Made by a program: the position numbers and the translations under genes. Positions 44,252 to 56,199 of a stretch of DNA of 64,000 nucleotides are shown in pieces. Positions within the stretch are counted from its first letter, which is position 1. Each line of letters starts with the position of its first letter. The stretch spans positions 1,086,501 through 1,150,500 of the forward strand of contig BRXU01000017.1 of assembly GCA_030267565.1 (NCBI GenBank), in the 5' to 3' direction. The notes below the pieces were generated by a model. It saw only the letters and a list, made by a program, of their open reading frames with translations, searched no databases and had not been told where the DNA came from. The DNA is from Pleodorina starrii. Its lineage: Eukaryota > Chlorophyta > Chlorophyceae > Chlamydomonadales > Volvocaceae.

Positions 44252-45942
44252 TGATGATGACGGCGGCACGGGCGGTTCGTCTTCACACGGATGGACTTTC
44301 GAGCGAGGTGTAATAATAATAATGATGATGAAGACGCAGCTAGCGGCGGTCGCTATTGAGCTGCTGTTGTACACGCACGCACGTGCGTACACATGCACGT
44401 ACCGTAGGTACATACGGGCATGTGCCCGCCGTACACATGCCATGCATAATTATATTGCCATCCAGGATATGCAACCGCACGCAGCGAGCGAGTGCTAGAT
44501 AGCTGCAGCAGTGGCGCACAAACAAATATTCAATCAGGTGTAAGGTGTAATAATAAATCACGCACTACTTCCACACCTGCTGATCGGTTGTTGATTGTAT
44601 GTATGTAGACAATCGCAACAGATCTATTGCAATCCGCATGCAAGCGTGTCGACCCCATCCACCGTGCGTGTTTCCAAGCAGAACGGACGGACCCGGGCTG
44701 GGGTCGGGGCCACGTATGTATTAAGAGCGAGCGAGGTCCCGCTGGCCGGCTGTCCGTGCGTGCTGGCGCTGCTGGTGCTGGCTGGCTGTCACACAGGTCG
44801 TGTCCGTGCAGCACGGGCACGGGCACGGGTCGTCTGTGCTTTATTTACCTGCTGTTGCCGAGGGCCTCGTGCGAATGAAGTCGTCTCATCATCATGCACA
44901 GCCTTCCGGTCCGTCTCGGCCTGGACCTGCTGGGCTGGAGTTAGTTGGGGTTTCCCGCCGAACGCATGCATGTGACTACTGATGAACCAACTAATGGCTG
45001 TTGCACAACCGAAGGATACACAGTCAGGAAATCGTGCGCCCTGTTGAACGATCGAGGAAGGCAGGGGACCTATCTATTTCCTCCAGCGCGCGCAATCTAC
45101 ACTCGTGCGCCGTACGCCGTACGTATTATGTTAGTGAGCTGCTGACAGGTGGCTGTGATGCATGTACGTGTGGGTCGTCCGTAATTTTTTTGTACCCTGC
45201 CTGCTGTACTTTGTACTGGCAGTTGTAAGACTCACTCGATAGATCTGATCTGAATCTGATCTGATCGGGTCAGTCCCCAACCGCCGGCGGGGCTTTTCAT
45301 GAGCGCGTACGTGCGCGTATCGTGTGCTCGCTTTCGTTCGAGTTACAAAGACGGCCGCCAGCAGGAAAAGGGGCGGCCTTCGAAGGGCTTGAAAACTAAC
45401 TCAATTGCTCCTCATGGTTACGTATGTCCGGAGCGAGGCAAATAATTCCCTTTGTCAATCAAACAGCATCGATCCATGTCCACGCGAATATTCCATATAA
45501 CCTGATATAACCGCCGAATGAACGAAACAGCGCACGGAGGAGCAGCTCATGCGATCTGCTGTTGGCGAACCCGCGCCGCCGGCCTGTGGTCTTCGTTGCT
45601 CTGTATATCTTGGTCTTGATTGAGGGTCTACAGAAGAAAAACATCTGACGACTACGCACACAAAACACGCCCAGATAGATACCCCCACCGATGTTTGGCG
45701 CAAAGGCCTACTAACGTTAGCTCATACTTTCTGGACTTACGTATCACTTCAGGTTTTGAGTTGCACGCACGCCAGCCAATGCATTATCATCACTTTTGCA
45801 TTGTAGGCCATCCAACATGCATGCATGCATTCGGGTTCATTCCCGGATGTGCCCCAGCAGCCTGCTTGGCGGTTGGGTGCGGTGCGATGTCCCCAGCAGC
45901 AGAGTCCAACACCCTCTTTACTCCGTCGACCTCGCTCGCTCG
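44252..45942. other. Intergenic region, no gene seen
   Basis: Lies between the 3' ends of SRCR gene 1 and the formiminotransferase-like gene. It contains only short unrelated ORFs and simple-sequence patches rich in acgt and tgcg. Confidence 0.5.
44309..44313 (+). terminator. TGTAA polyadenylation signal for SRCR gene 1
   Basis: TGTAA 58 bases past the stop at 44251, in GGTGTAATAATAAT. A second candidate lies near 44544. Confidence 0.4.
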
Positions 45943-48527
45943 CTATCCCCGCCGCCACGCCGCCTCCGCCTCCAAGGCCACCGCCGCCCGCAGCAGCTCC
46001 TCCGGGCTCTTATTGGTGCGGTAGCCCCACAACACCGCCCACTGGTCCAGGCCGCGCGCCGACGCCAGCGCCTCCAGCCGCGCCTGCACCGCGTGGGGTG
46101 AGGACAGCGACTCGTCCAGCAGGTTGCAAGCCACCTCAACGCTGTCGTCCGAGTGTTGCAGGGCCATCGCCTGCGTGCGGGTGTGTATTTACACGGCGGG
46201 GGCGGGTCGGGTCGGGGCGAGGCGGGGCGGGGCGGGGGGGGGCGCGTGCTCGTAGGAGGGACGAAGCAAGGGGCAGCTCCCCGTCTTTACTGGTTTACTC
46301 CCCCTCCTTGGCAAGCCGCACCCCAAAGCATTAGCCTCTCCCCCATGCGTATGAGCAAGGTGCGTGCTCCGTCGAAAGGCTCATTCACGTCAACCCGACC
46401 ACCCCTCGGCTCGCCCTGTCGTCCGCCGCGCCCATGTCTCACCTCCACACCCGGCAGGCCGCCGCCTCGCGTGGACACCGCCCTCGCCAACCATTTGGCT
46501 GCGAACCAGGGGGGCAGGGGTGAGAGGGGGCAAGGGTGAGGGCGGGGGTGGGGGTCCGGGACCGGGCAAACCACGCTGCGGTAAGCAGGCCGACCTACGG
46601 TACCTTGGCAGGCGAGGGCTTCTGCGCGCTGATGCGTACACGCCGGCGCCGGCACTGCCAGGCAGGGAATTTCATGGGCTGAATACACCTTCCTCCATGT
46701 CCTCCCACCTTCCTCCCCCCATTCTCCCATTCTCCCACCTTCCTCCCATGTCCTCCCATGTCCTCCCATGTCCTCCCATTCTCCTCCCATGTCCTCCCAT
46801 GTCCTCCCATGTCCTCCCATTCTCCCATTCTCCCATTCTCCCACCTTCCTCCCATGTCCTCCCATTCTCCCACCTTCCTCCCATGTCCTCCCACCTTCCT
46901 CCCCCCATTCTCCCATTCTCCCACCTTCCTCCCACCTTCCTCCCCCCATGTCCTCCCTCCATGTCCTCCCACCTTCCTCCATGTCCACATCCTGCAGCGG
47001 CACGTTGTAGTTAACGACCCATGGGACGGCGCCAATGGTCACCAGGCCCGACTGCGGCGGCAACTCGACCGGCCCCAGGTCGGGCGGGAACCGCTGCAGG
47101 TCCCCTGGGTCGGGCAGCTGCTGCGTGTCGCTGAGGCCACCCCAGCCGCCGTCGGCCGCGCGCCTGAAGTAGCCTGCAAGCCATCCAAACACAGACACCC
47201 GCATTGGTACCGGCGGCAAAAATGAGTGATGGATCGGAACGACAGTTCGACACACGGTGAGTGTGAGTGAGTGGCGCGAGAAAGCGCGGGAAACGGCGGG
47301 AAACGGCGGGAAACGGCGGGAAACGCCTCTCGATCGGGATCTGCCAGCAGGAGGTCAATGAACATCTCAAGCAAGCAATCAAGGAGGACACACCCACATT
47401 ACATTTCGTCCCCCCTGGAGGGAAGGGACTCACCCAGCTCTCGCCGTACATCCGACAGGCAGCGCCGCGTCGGGTGCGCGTAGCCGTACAGGTACACGGG
47501 CAGCGCCGGCGCAGGCCCCAGCGCCGCCGCCGCCGGCGGCCCGTCGCCGCCGCCGCTGGGCTGCTGTGCAGCGGCCGCCAGCTCCGAGTCATCCTCCCTG
47601 GACAGGTGCCACGCGATGTACTGCGCACATGAGGCGGCCACCGCCAGGCCTGCCAGGCCCGGCGGCGGCGGCTCCCAGACGGTGGCGTAGGCGCCGCCGG
47701 CGCCGCCGCCGGTGAGCGCTCCGCCGCCCGGCACCACCTGCTGCTCCTGTTGACGCTGGGCCACCTGGTGGTGGTAGTGATGACGCTGATGAAGGGCGGC
47801 CCCGCCGTGCTGTTGGCCCAGCCGCCCGTGCTCCTGATGACCCGGTTGTCCTGGTGGTCCTGGTGGGTGTCCGTGCTGGCGCTGCTGGTGCTGATGCTGG
47901 TGCTGGTGGTGGTGGTGGTGGTGGTAGTGGTCCTCTGGGTGGGAGGGCCAAGGCGACGGTGCAGCGGCCGCGCCGGCGGCGGCAGCTGGTCGCTTCACCA
48001 GGCTGCCCAGCGGGTGCAGACTGATGTGGTCCACGACCCCCAGTCGCGGGTGGGTGGCGGCGTGGGAGCGGAGGTCCAGCAGCCGCAGTGCGGCGCGGCT
48101 TAGGCGCACCACGGCCGCTGTCAGCTGCGCAGTTAGTTCGCGGAGTTAGCCCGGAGAGCAGGGGAGAGGAGAGGATGGGGGCGACAGGGCGTTCAACAGT
48201 TGTTTGAGTAGCACATGAGCACCGCCGCGGCCCCGGCAAGTGCGCCAGCGGGGGTCAGGTGCGCGTGTCATCAGTCCCCGGTTCGAGGTAGGCGGGGCGG
48301 CAGGCGTGCCGTCAGCAAGCCCCGTCGTTGGCACCGACCCACCCAAGGATTAGGTTTCCGTTACCGTTACCAAGCGGTGGTCCCACGCGGTGGCCCCAGA
48401 GTCCTAAGGTGCTTACCAGGTCGGCATGCGTGCTGACGAGCGTGAAGCCGGTGCGATTGTATGGCGCGTCGACAAAGACGTTTGCGAGCGCGACGTGTTC
48501 AGTGGCGCTGGCCTCCGCCTGCGGCAT
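45943..48527 (-). CDS. Glutamate formiminotransferase-like protein
   Basis: Five exons on the minus strand: 48527-48417, 48124-47434, 47173-46973, 46498-46443 and 46170-45943, in one frame. Family motifs in order: LANVFVDAPYNRTGFTLVS; HPRLGVVDHISLHPLGSL; LPVYLYGYAHPTRRCLSDVR; TIGAVPWVVNYNVPL; STRGGGLPGVE; VEVACNLLDES. These match the N- and C-subdomains of formiminotransferases and their plant-type relatives, which move a formimino or formyl group between glutamate and tetrahydrofolate. A long His/Gln/Pro-rich insert interrupts exon 2 between VVDHISLHPLG and VYLYG. The family's first strand and helix (about 30-40 residues) are not seen before MPQAEAS, so a further 5' exon is missing from the model, or the gene is truncated. 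Confidence 0.8.
46690..46972. repeat. Minisatellite forming part of formiminotransferase intron 3
   Basis: About 280 bases of reiterated TCCTCCCATG and TTCTCCCAT units on the plus strand. It begins exactly at the exon-3 donor, so GTGGGAGG donor-like sequences recur through the intron. Confidence 0.92.
47283..47326. repeat. Four GCGGGAAACG units in formiminotransferase intron 2
   Basis: Four perfect tandem copies of a 10-base unit. Confidence 0.9.
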
Positions 48528-51032
48528 GGTTGCGGCAACGCATGCCCCTCACGCACCCGCTGCACCAGAGCTCAACAGGAGCAGAGGTACCTTCGCGTGT
48601 TATGGCTTACTCTTTATGCAATTCCCCAAAACTAACCTGGAGGCGTTTAATAAGCTCTTTGTCGCGACCTTCCGAGATGTAGACGTTACATCCTGCAACG
48701 CGTCATACAAAACGCCAGCACTTTTCCTTGTATTTATGATATTACACAGGGCGTATGAGATCAAGCTCTCCATAATTGAGCCGAAATGGCTGCCGCAACT
48801 AGAAGGTAGCGAAACACTCTGAGTAAGCAAAGGCCCGATATTTACGCACCAAGGGCCGAGTCGAGCTCATATGCGTGCATGGATGCATATGTGCGAAGAA
48901 CCAGAGGAAGCGTACACCGTCGATTGCAAATACGTGGAAGCAACGACCTCAGCGACAAACTGCAGGCGTTCATGACTGACATACATCAAATAGTCTCTGT
49001 GACAATATAGGAAGACTACAGAACCACTTGGTTGATAGGAACTAACCCTGCCAATACCCCACTCACGATACCTCCCATAACTCCCAACGATTCGCCGTAC
49101 AGTACATCGCGCCAAAATGCCGTAGTAAGATGCCCATTTTCACGACAAAATTGCGACACATGGTGCATATAAGTCGTCATCATGCATCTCGATTATGCCG
49201 TATCACAAGGCATGATAATTCACACGACGCCTATAACGTCAATTATTCTGCACACGCAAATTTCTGCGTGTCGATAGATTTAGCCGTCTGGAGTCGGTTC
49301 CGGCGCTGCACTTCCGGCAAGGCCGACTGGTTGAGAGGGAATTCTGTCTCCAAACCGCCGACAGACGCCAGTGCGTTGCAGCGGCTTCGGCGCAGCGTGC
49401 GTGTGGCGCCGCGGATGGAGGTGCAGGGCTGCTGGTGGTGGTCGGAGGAGCAGCGGGCGGAGGTCGGCATCGTCTGTACTTTTGGGGCCTAGTGTTGACA
49501 CGGTGTTCGGTCTGCTTCAACATGGCCGTGTACACCGTGTCAAATTTTCCACCGTCTATTACACGGGGTTGCCATTTATACACGGCCCTCGAGATTACAG
49601 ACGATTTTGCCTGGCTGTAACTCGCTCATGTGTCCTCATATGTCCTCATACAGCATGTGCCCTCATACGTGTACGGTACCCTCCCTTGCTTGACGTGCCC
49701 TCACGCACTTGACGTGCGTGGTATGCCCCTAATAATTGGAGCCCACCGCGGCGGTTCTGCGGGTCCTGTATGCGTACGTAGTGCTGGGACCCGCAGCTCG
49801 CCGCCAAGTGCGTCCTAGTCAAGCAACACCCAAACGGTCGCCGCCATGCATACATCAACCTGCGTGCGCTAGGCGCGCGGAGTCCGGTCGCGGGTGCCAG
49901 ATATGGATGAATGCCACGCACATCGGGCTGGGGCCCTGGACTGTGCAAGGCCGAGTTTACCGGCCGCCTGCGGCAGCGTCTAATGGTTCAGGAGGGCAAC
50001 GAAGCAGTAATGGTGTTTATGTACAGTTATCCACAGTTTTCCCCAGGCAGGGCGGGTGATGCACCCTTGCACCGACGACTGAACCCAGGCCTCCCACGCT
50101 ATCGTCCGCTCGGAAGACGGCCATCGATGTCTTGAGACGGATGTTGTCTTTCAGGAAACCTACCCTTTGCTTCCTACGATGTGCGTGCGAAATTGGGTTT
50201 TACAGGAGACAGGGCACGCCTCTGGCTTACGATGGACGCCCTCGTTGACTGCACCAGCTTAGCAACCTACCTCGAAATGACTGGGAACGATGTCAGGGTG
50301 AAACCCTTCCCCGCCCTCGTACCGGTCCCACGAAGCGAGGGAAATGAAGTTTGTCTATGCACATCTGGATGGAAAGTAAGAGAACTAAACAAAATAAAAT
50401 ATCAAATGATGATCAATGAACGCGGATCGAATTGTTGCCCGCCCGTACGTCACCCACTTTCCTGGATAGGCTCGGTCTCGCTCCCTTCCTTCGTCGTTGC
50501 GCATGAAGGACGGGCAGGCGGTGCCTGTTCGATGACCTCCTCAATCTGTCCTAGCTTACATATTAGTGGTATGCATGTAAGATAAAACTATTCTTACTCC
50601 TTGTAATGGCCGGGTGAGCCGAATTAGGATGCGCAATCCTCGCCCAGTGACGGTTTCTCACACATTCATCGATCCGTATGACAACATTCCGCACGTTTTT
50701 TCTTGTGGGAGGGCCGCCCGCCATCATTGATCGATTCGCTATCGATTGCTGCCAACAACCAGCGGCGGGTAGGTTCCTACCATCCATCGCGCAGAAGGCC
50801 AATTCATGCGAGTCGAATGATTTCATCATAATTATGTATCGCAAATTATTTCACCATCCCGCAAAACTACGTAGGGCGAGCTAACAAATCGTACGGCCAT
50901 CGCTGGCAGCAGCAGTACACCGGCCTTTCTTGACAGTATAAATTGACATTGCCTGGATCAAATCCTGAATCAATTCAACTTATCACTCCCTACCAAAGGC
51001 TGATATATACGCTTGTAGTATCCTGCAGAGTC
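48528..51032. other. Intergenic region with ORF fragments and one miniature element
   Basis: Holds the 5' side of the formiminotransferase-like gene and the promoter of SRCR gene 2. A plus-strand frame at about 49255-49470 (RLRRSVRVAPRMEVQG...EEQRAEVGI) looks coding but unrecognised, and is interrupted by the miniature transposon at 49471. Other ORFs, such as plus strand 48328-48822 and 50181-50585, lack recognisable domains. Confidence 0.4.
49471..49603. mobile_element. 133-bp miniature inverted-repeat element (CGTCTGTA family)
   Basis: Ends are CGTCTGTA and TACAGACG. It is flanked by AT on both sides, a 2-bp duplication. Its interior matches, in inverted orientation, both ends of the 604-bp element at 63387-63990 (CAACATGGCCGTGTA and GGGGTTGCCATTTATACACG). 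Confidence 0.82.
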
Positions 51033-54000
51033 ATGGCTTTGGGCGCAAGGCCGCCCGTTCGCGCAACGTGTGGCCGCCTCGGCACGATGTCAACGCATCT
51101 CTTGCTTTGTGCACTGGTAGCACTACTGCTCGGTAAGTGATGCGCATTCGCCTGACTGTTCTTTTTATACGGCGGGGCATTTATGACCGACCGACCGACG
51201 CGGCTCGCCTAAGAGGGGCGACATGTCAGGATTCCGAGGAAGACATGCGCGCGCGCACATGTGCCTATATATATTGCGTGCGTGTGAACAGGGTTCACAA
51301 CTTCGCCTGCTGATTGATGCTGGAGCGTTTTCGTTTGAGCAAATTGGACATGTAAAACGGAGTGTCATGTCCTGCGTGCTAGCCCCCCAAATTCGACTGT
51401 TGTACGGTAGCGAGCCCGTCATCGTCATCACGAATGCAAACCATGCATGCATATATCGCAACTGCTGGACCCCTTATTAACGTGTATTGCTTGTTCACCC
51501 TTTCCCCTGCGAAAGGATTACGTTAACGCATGTATACTGCACGCCTTGCTTGCTCGCTGCAGGTGCCTGCTCGACCGCGGCGCTGAAGCCCAGCGGTGAG
51601 CACTTATTACTTGCGCCGGTGGATGGATATCGTATGTATGTATGGGCGGGTGACTCGCTTACTTGCTAGCTAGCTTGGTGGACGCTTCGTGAACAGAGAC
51701 GCCGACCTACCTCGCAATCAGCTGAGGATAAATAAAATATGCAAAGATGCATGACCGACTGCATGCCAGAGTGCCGGCACCACGCAGCAGCGCGCGAGCA
51801 CAATGAACTATTAATAATGTATGTGAGCATTTTTCGTTATGCAATGCAAAGGGCGAAAGAAAGGACGAAGCAGCAGAGCGAGCCATCGATCCATACATCA
51901 GCCCTCATCAGCAGGGAATCATGGAGCGTCTTTGCGCTGCTGCGCGCGACATTTTTAATAAATACAAAGACAGCCCTTGCAAGAATTTGCGTACGTATTT
52001 GTGATAATGAAAAAGCGTGGCAGGCAGCAGGCACCTCTCATCACCGTACCCTCTCGCCGTTGCGCACGCAGTCACCAAGAATTGCGTTCGGCTGGTGGGC
52101 GACACCGGCCCCAAGGGGCGCCTGGAGATCAGCACCAAGGACTCCACCTATACTCGTACAAACGGCGGCACCAAGAACGTGTGGCTTCCGGTCTGCAGCG
52201 AGGGAGGTTTTAACGACGCACTTGCACAAGTAAGAAGGCCGTGTGGCGTGATGATGATGACCCTAATAGTTAGCCAACTCGCAACAGCTGTGCGACGTAC
52301 GTTTCTTACGTACAGATGTACACACCATGCGTGCGGACGTCAAGTTAACTTACTCATGCGTGTGAAGATCCATTGATCGATTGGTTGTTTATGCAGTACG
52401 CCTGATGCGCATGTATATGTATATCGATATGCAGGTCATGTGTGACGTGCTGGGTTACAAGTACGGCAGGTTGTATTTCAACCCTGCGGTGGCCTACCCC
52501 TCGAAGACGAGGTACGGAAGTCTGCGTAGCTACGTACCCTCCGGTCGAATGCTGCGCCACTAGTAGTACGGTAGGCAGCAGCAGGTGTATTTATGTAAGA
52601 TGCATGTCGCCATCTGAACCTGCTGCCGTTCGTTCCTAGCTACGCACCTTTCGTTCGTCCGCATGTATGCGTTTACATACATACATACATACGGCGGCGG
52701 TTGCCTCCGTCCAGAAGTCCCTGCTGCATACGTACTGCTGAAGGCTCAACGAGCAAGGGCGCTGATGTATGGGTCAATTGCTTGACCGCTACACGCACGC
52801 ACACATACGTGTGGACACATACACAAACAGCCACGCATTGATACATCCGATACGCACGCATTCTGCCTTGAGCGGTGAACATACCCGTTAAATAGCTGCG
52901 ATATATAGGTGAACATACCCGTTAAATAGCTGCGATATATAGGTGGACATACCCGTTAAATAGCTGCGATATAGCGGTGAACATACCCGTTAAATAGCTG
53001 CGATATATAGGTGAACATACCCGTTAAATAGCTGCGATATAGCGGTGAACATACCCGTTAAATAGCTGCGATATAGCGGTGAACATACCCGTTAAATAGC
53101 TGCGATATATAGGTGAACATACCCGTTAAATAGCTGCGATATATAGGTGAACATACCCGTTAAATAGCTGCGATATATAGGTGAACATACCCGTTAAATA
53201 GCTGCGATATATAGGTGAACATACCCGTTAAATAGCTGCGATATAGCGGTGAACATACCCGTTAAATAGCTGCGATATAGCGGTGAACATACCCGCCCCC
53301 TTAGCTGGGATGAACACATCTGTTAGCTGCGATGAACACACCCGCGCGTGCGTGCGTGCGTGCGCCATCTATGACGCGCACATGCGTGGCAGTCGATCGT
53401 TATACGTACATTGCCTAAATAAGACACTGCTACATACCTTACAGCAGTACGTTATTACGAGATCTGAAGATCTACGTACGGGCGTCTCCATCCTTTCCAC
53501 GCACGCTGCTGCGCTCCGATCCGTCAGGTTCCTTGCATGCTTCGTTGCTTCCGCCCCTCCGCTCCCTTGATCTGCGTGCGTGTGCGCCCCTCCTATCCTG
53601 CCTCCCGCATGCACGCAGCTACACCACCGAGTCAGCGGCTATGCTCACCTGCACTCCTAATCAGGCAACCGCTAGGGGAGGCCACCGCCGCCTCCTCGGA
53701 TCCGACGTCACCACCCACACAACCGCCTCATCAGCCTTCGATGGAGAAAATGACCGAAGCTCCTTGTCGATTCTTCAAGGCGAGGGCGCGGTTGAGGAGG
53801 CCCGCAACCCCCGACACGACCGCGGGAGGTCCTTATCGGTCTACTATTCATACAATATCACCTTCCCAAGAAACGTTCCTTACACGTGCACCTTCATCCC
53901 CACCGCCAAATGCGCTGGCGGGCCCTACGCCGGCATCGAATGCTCAAGTGAGTACGTACATACGTGACTTGATGTGGATTGCAAATGCACCGGATGTTGG

Positions 54001-56199
54001 CTGTATGTCACAGCTAGATATGATGTGATGATAGGACGTATGTATGTAAGCCTTTTTTCGTCGACTAATGCGTGTGTGTATATATGTGTGTGCATGCCGG
54101 TCCGCCCGCCTTTAGAGGAGCCGCTCCCACCGGCGCCCTCACCGCCGCCGTCTCCTCCGGCGCCGCCGCCATGTAAGTGCCGTACTGAACGTACGTACGT
54201 GCGTGATGCCGTGCGTACTACTTATCATGCGTGCGCGCATCGCGAAGCGTATATCGCTATATAAGTAGTCCTTCGTTCGGTCTAGCGTCCCGCCGTCCTT
54301 GATATTTTGGGACATTGAGATTCGTTTGCCTCCTATCTACATACAAACATACGTGCATCCGTCACGCACCCGTTTTCGGGCGCGCCACGCACGGCCCATG
54401 CATGTACCACGTGCATGAAAGGGTTTTCGTTCCGTACAGCATTGCTGGCAGTGCATATATACCGACCTCGCCGAACTCCCCTCTATCGATTGCGCATTAT
54501 TAAGCAATTGATGATATATACTGTAAACATTTTTGTATATGCAATGCCGGCGCAGACGAGACCACGATCCGACTCATCGGCGGACGCGATTTTGAGGGCA
54601 CTGAGCCAAATTTGTGCGTCTCCGAGTCCGCTCAATTGTGCCCGAGGTTTGGCCGCGTCGAGATGTTGGTGAGGAGCGCAATTGGCAAAATTGTACAGTT
54701 GCAGATATTTTTACGTATTACCGGCCTTCGTTCAACCTGTTAGCACTACCGCCGCGCGCGTACGTACGATACGGCGCTATCGTACGTCAATCATGCCCAC
54801 CCGCCCGCCTTTGTGCGGGCGGGTACGCATGATATGTTGCCAACGAACTCCTTGCTTGCTTGCGCAGGTGAATCCAACCGAGGGTGACCCGTTTTGGGCG
54901 CCGGTGTGCGGAATTGACGGCAACAATGCCCTGCGTGCGCGACTCGCGTATGTCGCTTGTCATCAGGTCCGTGCATATATGCGTGAATTTGCCTCGTCTA
55001 TTTATGAGTAGTATTCGGTAGTTGTGCTGCTGGCTGATCATGGTGTATGCATGATGAGAGCTAACGTCATTTTTTTTGGAAGATCGAGCCATGTTGAAGA
55101 CATGCATACCATACACACGCAGCCGCCAATGCAGCAGCGGTTTTCATAATACGTCACCACGGCCGTGTAGGATTGACGTGCTCAACTGAGGCGTAAACAT
55201 GCATACTATTGCCCAATTGCAGGCATATGGGTGGCCGGCGTATCAGTTTTTTCCGAGACCTATTCCCATCAGCGTCGTGCCTAGCTCTGCGCCCTACGCC
55301 TTCGCTGTTCCAAGCGGTACGTAGGATAGGAAGTCTACTATTAGGAGTGGTTCTCTATCTAGTAAGTTGATTCGTTGCTGGCATCAGGCGCATACACAGC
55401 TACCTACAGATAGAAGTACATCTGATCTCCCTGTGCTGCGTGCTGATGTATGCTAGCTCGATGGCTGGATCGATGCATGGGCCGTGGCTGGGCTTTCATT
55501 CGCTAGATACGTAGATGCATACGTAGCCCTAACCGCCCGAGGAGATCCGAACTCCCCCGGTCCCCGCCACAGCTAAGATAGAGCACATTCTTGCCTGCCT
55601 GCTGGAGACGGAGCTAGCTAGCGTAACCATAGCTGCGATCGAGTGTGTCTCTTCATTCGTTCGTTCTTCGTATCGTTGCGTATGTATGTATGTGTTACAT
55701 CGCGGTAATAAGAAGTGCGTGGCCCCCATACGTACGTGCGTGTTACAGTGCGCACGTAGCTAGATAGATAGCTCTGTACCACAGCGTCCACGCACACACG
55801 CATACGTCCTCGCTCCTTATATATGTCTCGTTACCTGCTTTCGCACATCAGGACAAGTGACCAGTGAACCAGACTTCAACCCGGCGGCTTACCGAGGTTG
55901 GGCCGTCATATCAGCCATGGAGACTGAGAACCCCACTTCATTTCAGGCCGGAAACGTGACGGTGAGCTACTTCGTTCGTCCTTGCATTATCGATGCATAC
56001 ATACATGTATGTGGTATGGTAATTCCTCCATCCAGGTTTCGCGATTGATATGCTAAGCGTACGTATGTTACCATGTACTACGTTTAACTGGAATTCCCGC
56101 TTGACGTGGCCCGGTGCGGATCATCTTCACGCATACGCGCAGGTCGTGGAGACACCTTGCAGCGAGCTCTTAGCAGTGCGTTGCGAGTTCATGGTTTGA
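51033..56199 (+). CDS. Secreted two-SRCR-domain protein, gene 2
   Basis: Eleven exons: 51033-51132, 51563-51595, 52072-52229, 52435-52511, 53619-53947, 54116-54172, 54556-54668, 54868-54966, 55223-55316, 55852-55961 and 56143-56199. Total 1,227 bp, 408 residues plus stop. Exon number and phases equal those of gene 1, and five exons have exactly the same length, so the genes are tandem paralogues. Signal peptide STHLLLCALVALLLG; SRCR 1 with VRLVGDTGPKGRLEI, WLPVCS, VMCDVLGYKYGRLYFN and GPYAGIECS; Pro linker PAPSPPPSPPAPPP; SRCR 2 with IRLIGG, GRVEML, FWAPVCG, LAYVACHQ and AVRCEF. The exon-5 insert is about 44 residues shorter than in gene 1. Intron 4 carries the 34-bp minisatellite. Confidence 0.82.
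52874..53289. repeat. 34-bp minisatellite, 12 units, in SRCR gene 2 intron 4
   Basis: Twelve tandem 34-base units beginning GGTGAACATACCCGTTAAAT, then a partial thirteenth. Units end in TATATA (A) or TATAGC (B), in the order A A B A B B A A A A B B. Apart from these ends and one G in unit 3 they appear identical, so the array has been homogenised recently. Confidence 0.95.

Noticed and set aside
48328..48822. 164-codon plus-strand ORF as a gene
   Set aside because: Its first half is antisense to exon 1 of the formiminotransferase-like gene, and no domain or splice pattern supports the rest.
52874..53289. 34-bp repeats as a CRISPR array
   Set aside because: Units are directly adjacent with no unique spacers, and the array lies in an intron of a eukaryotic gene.
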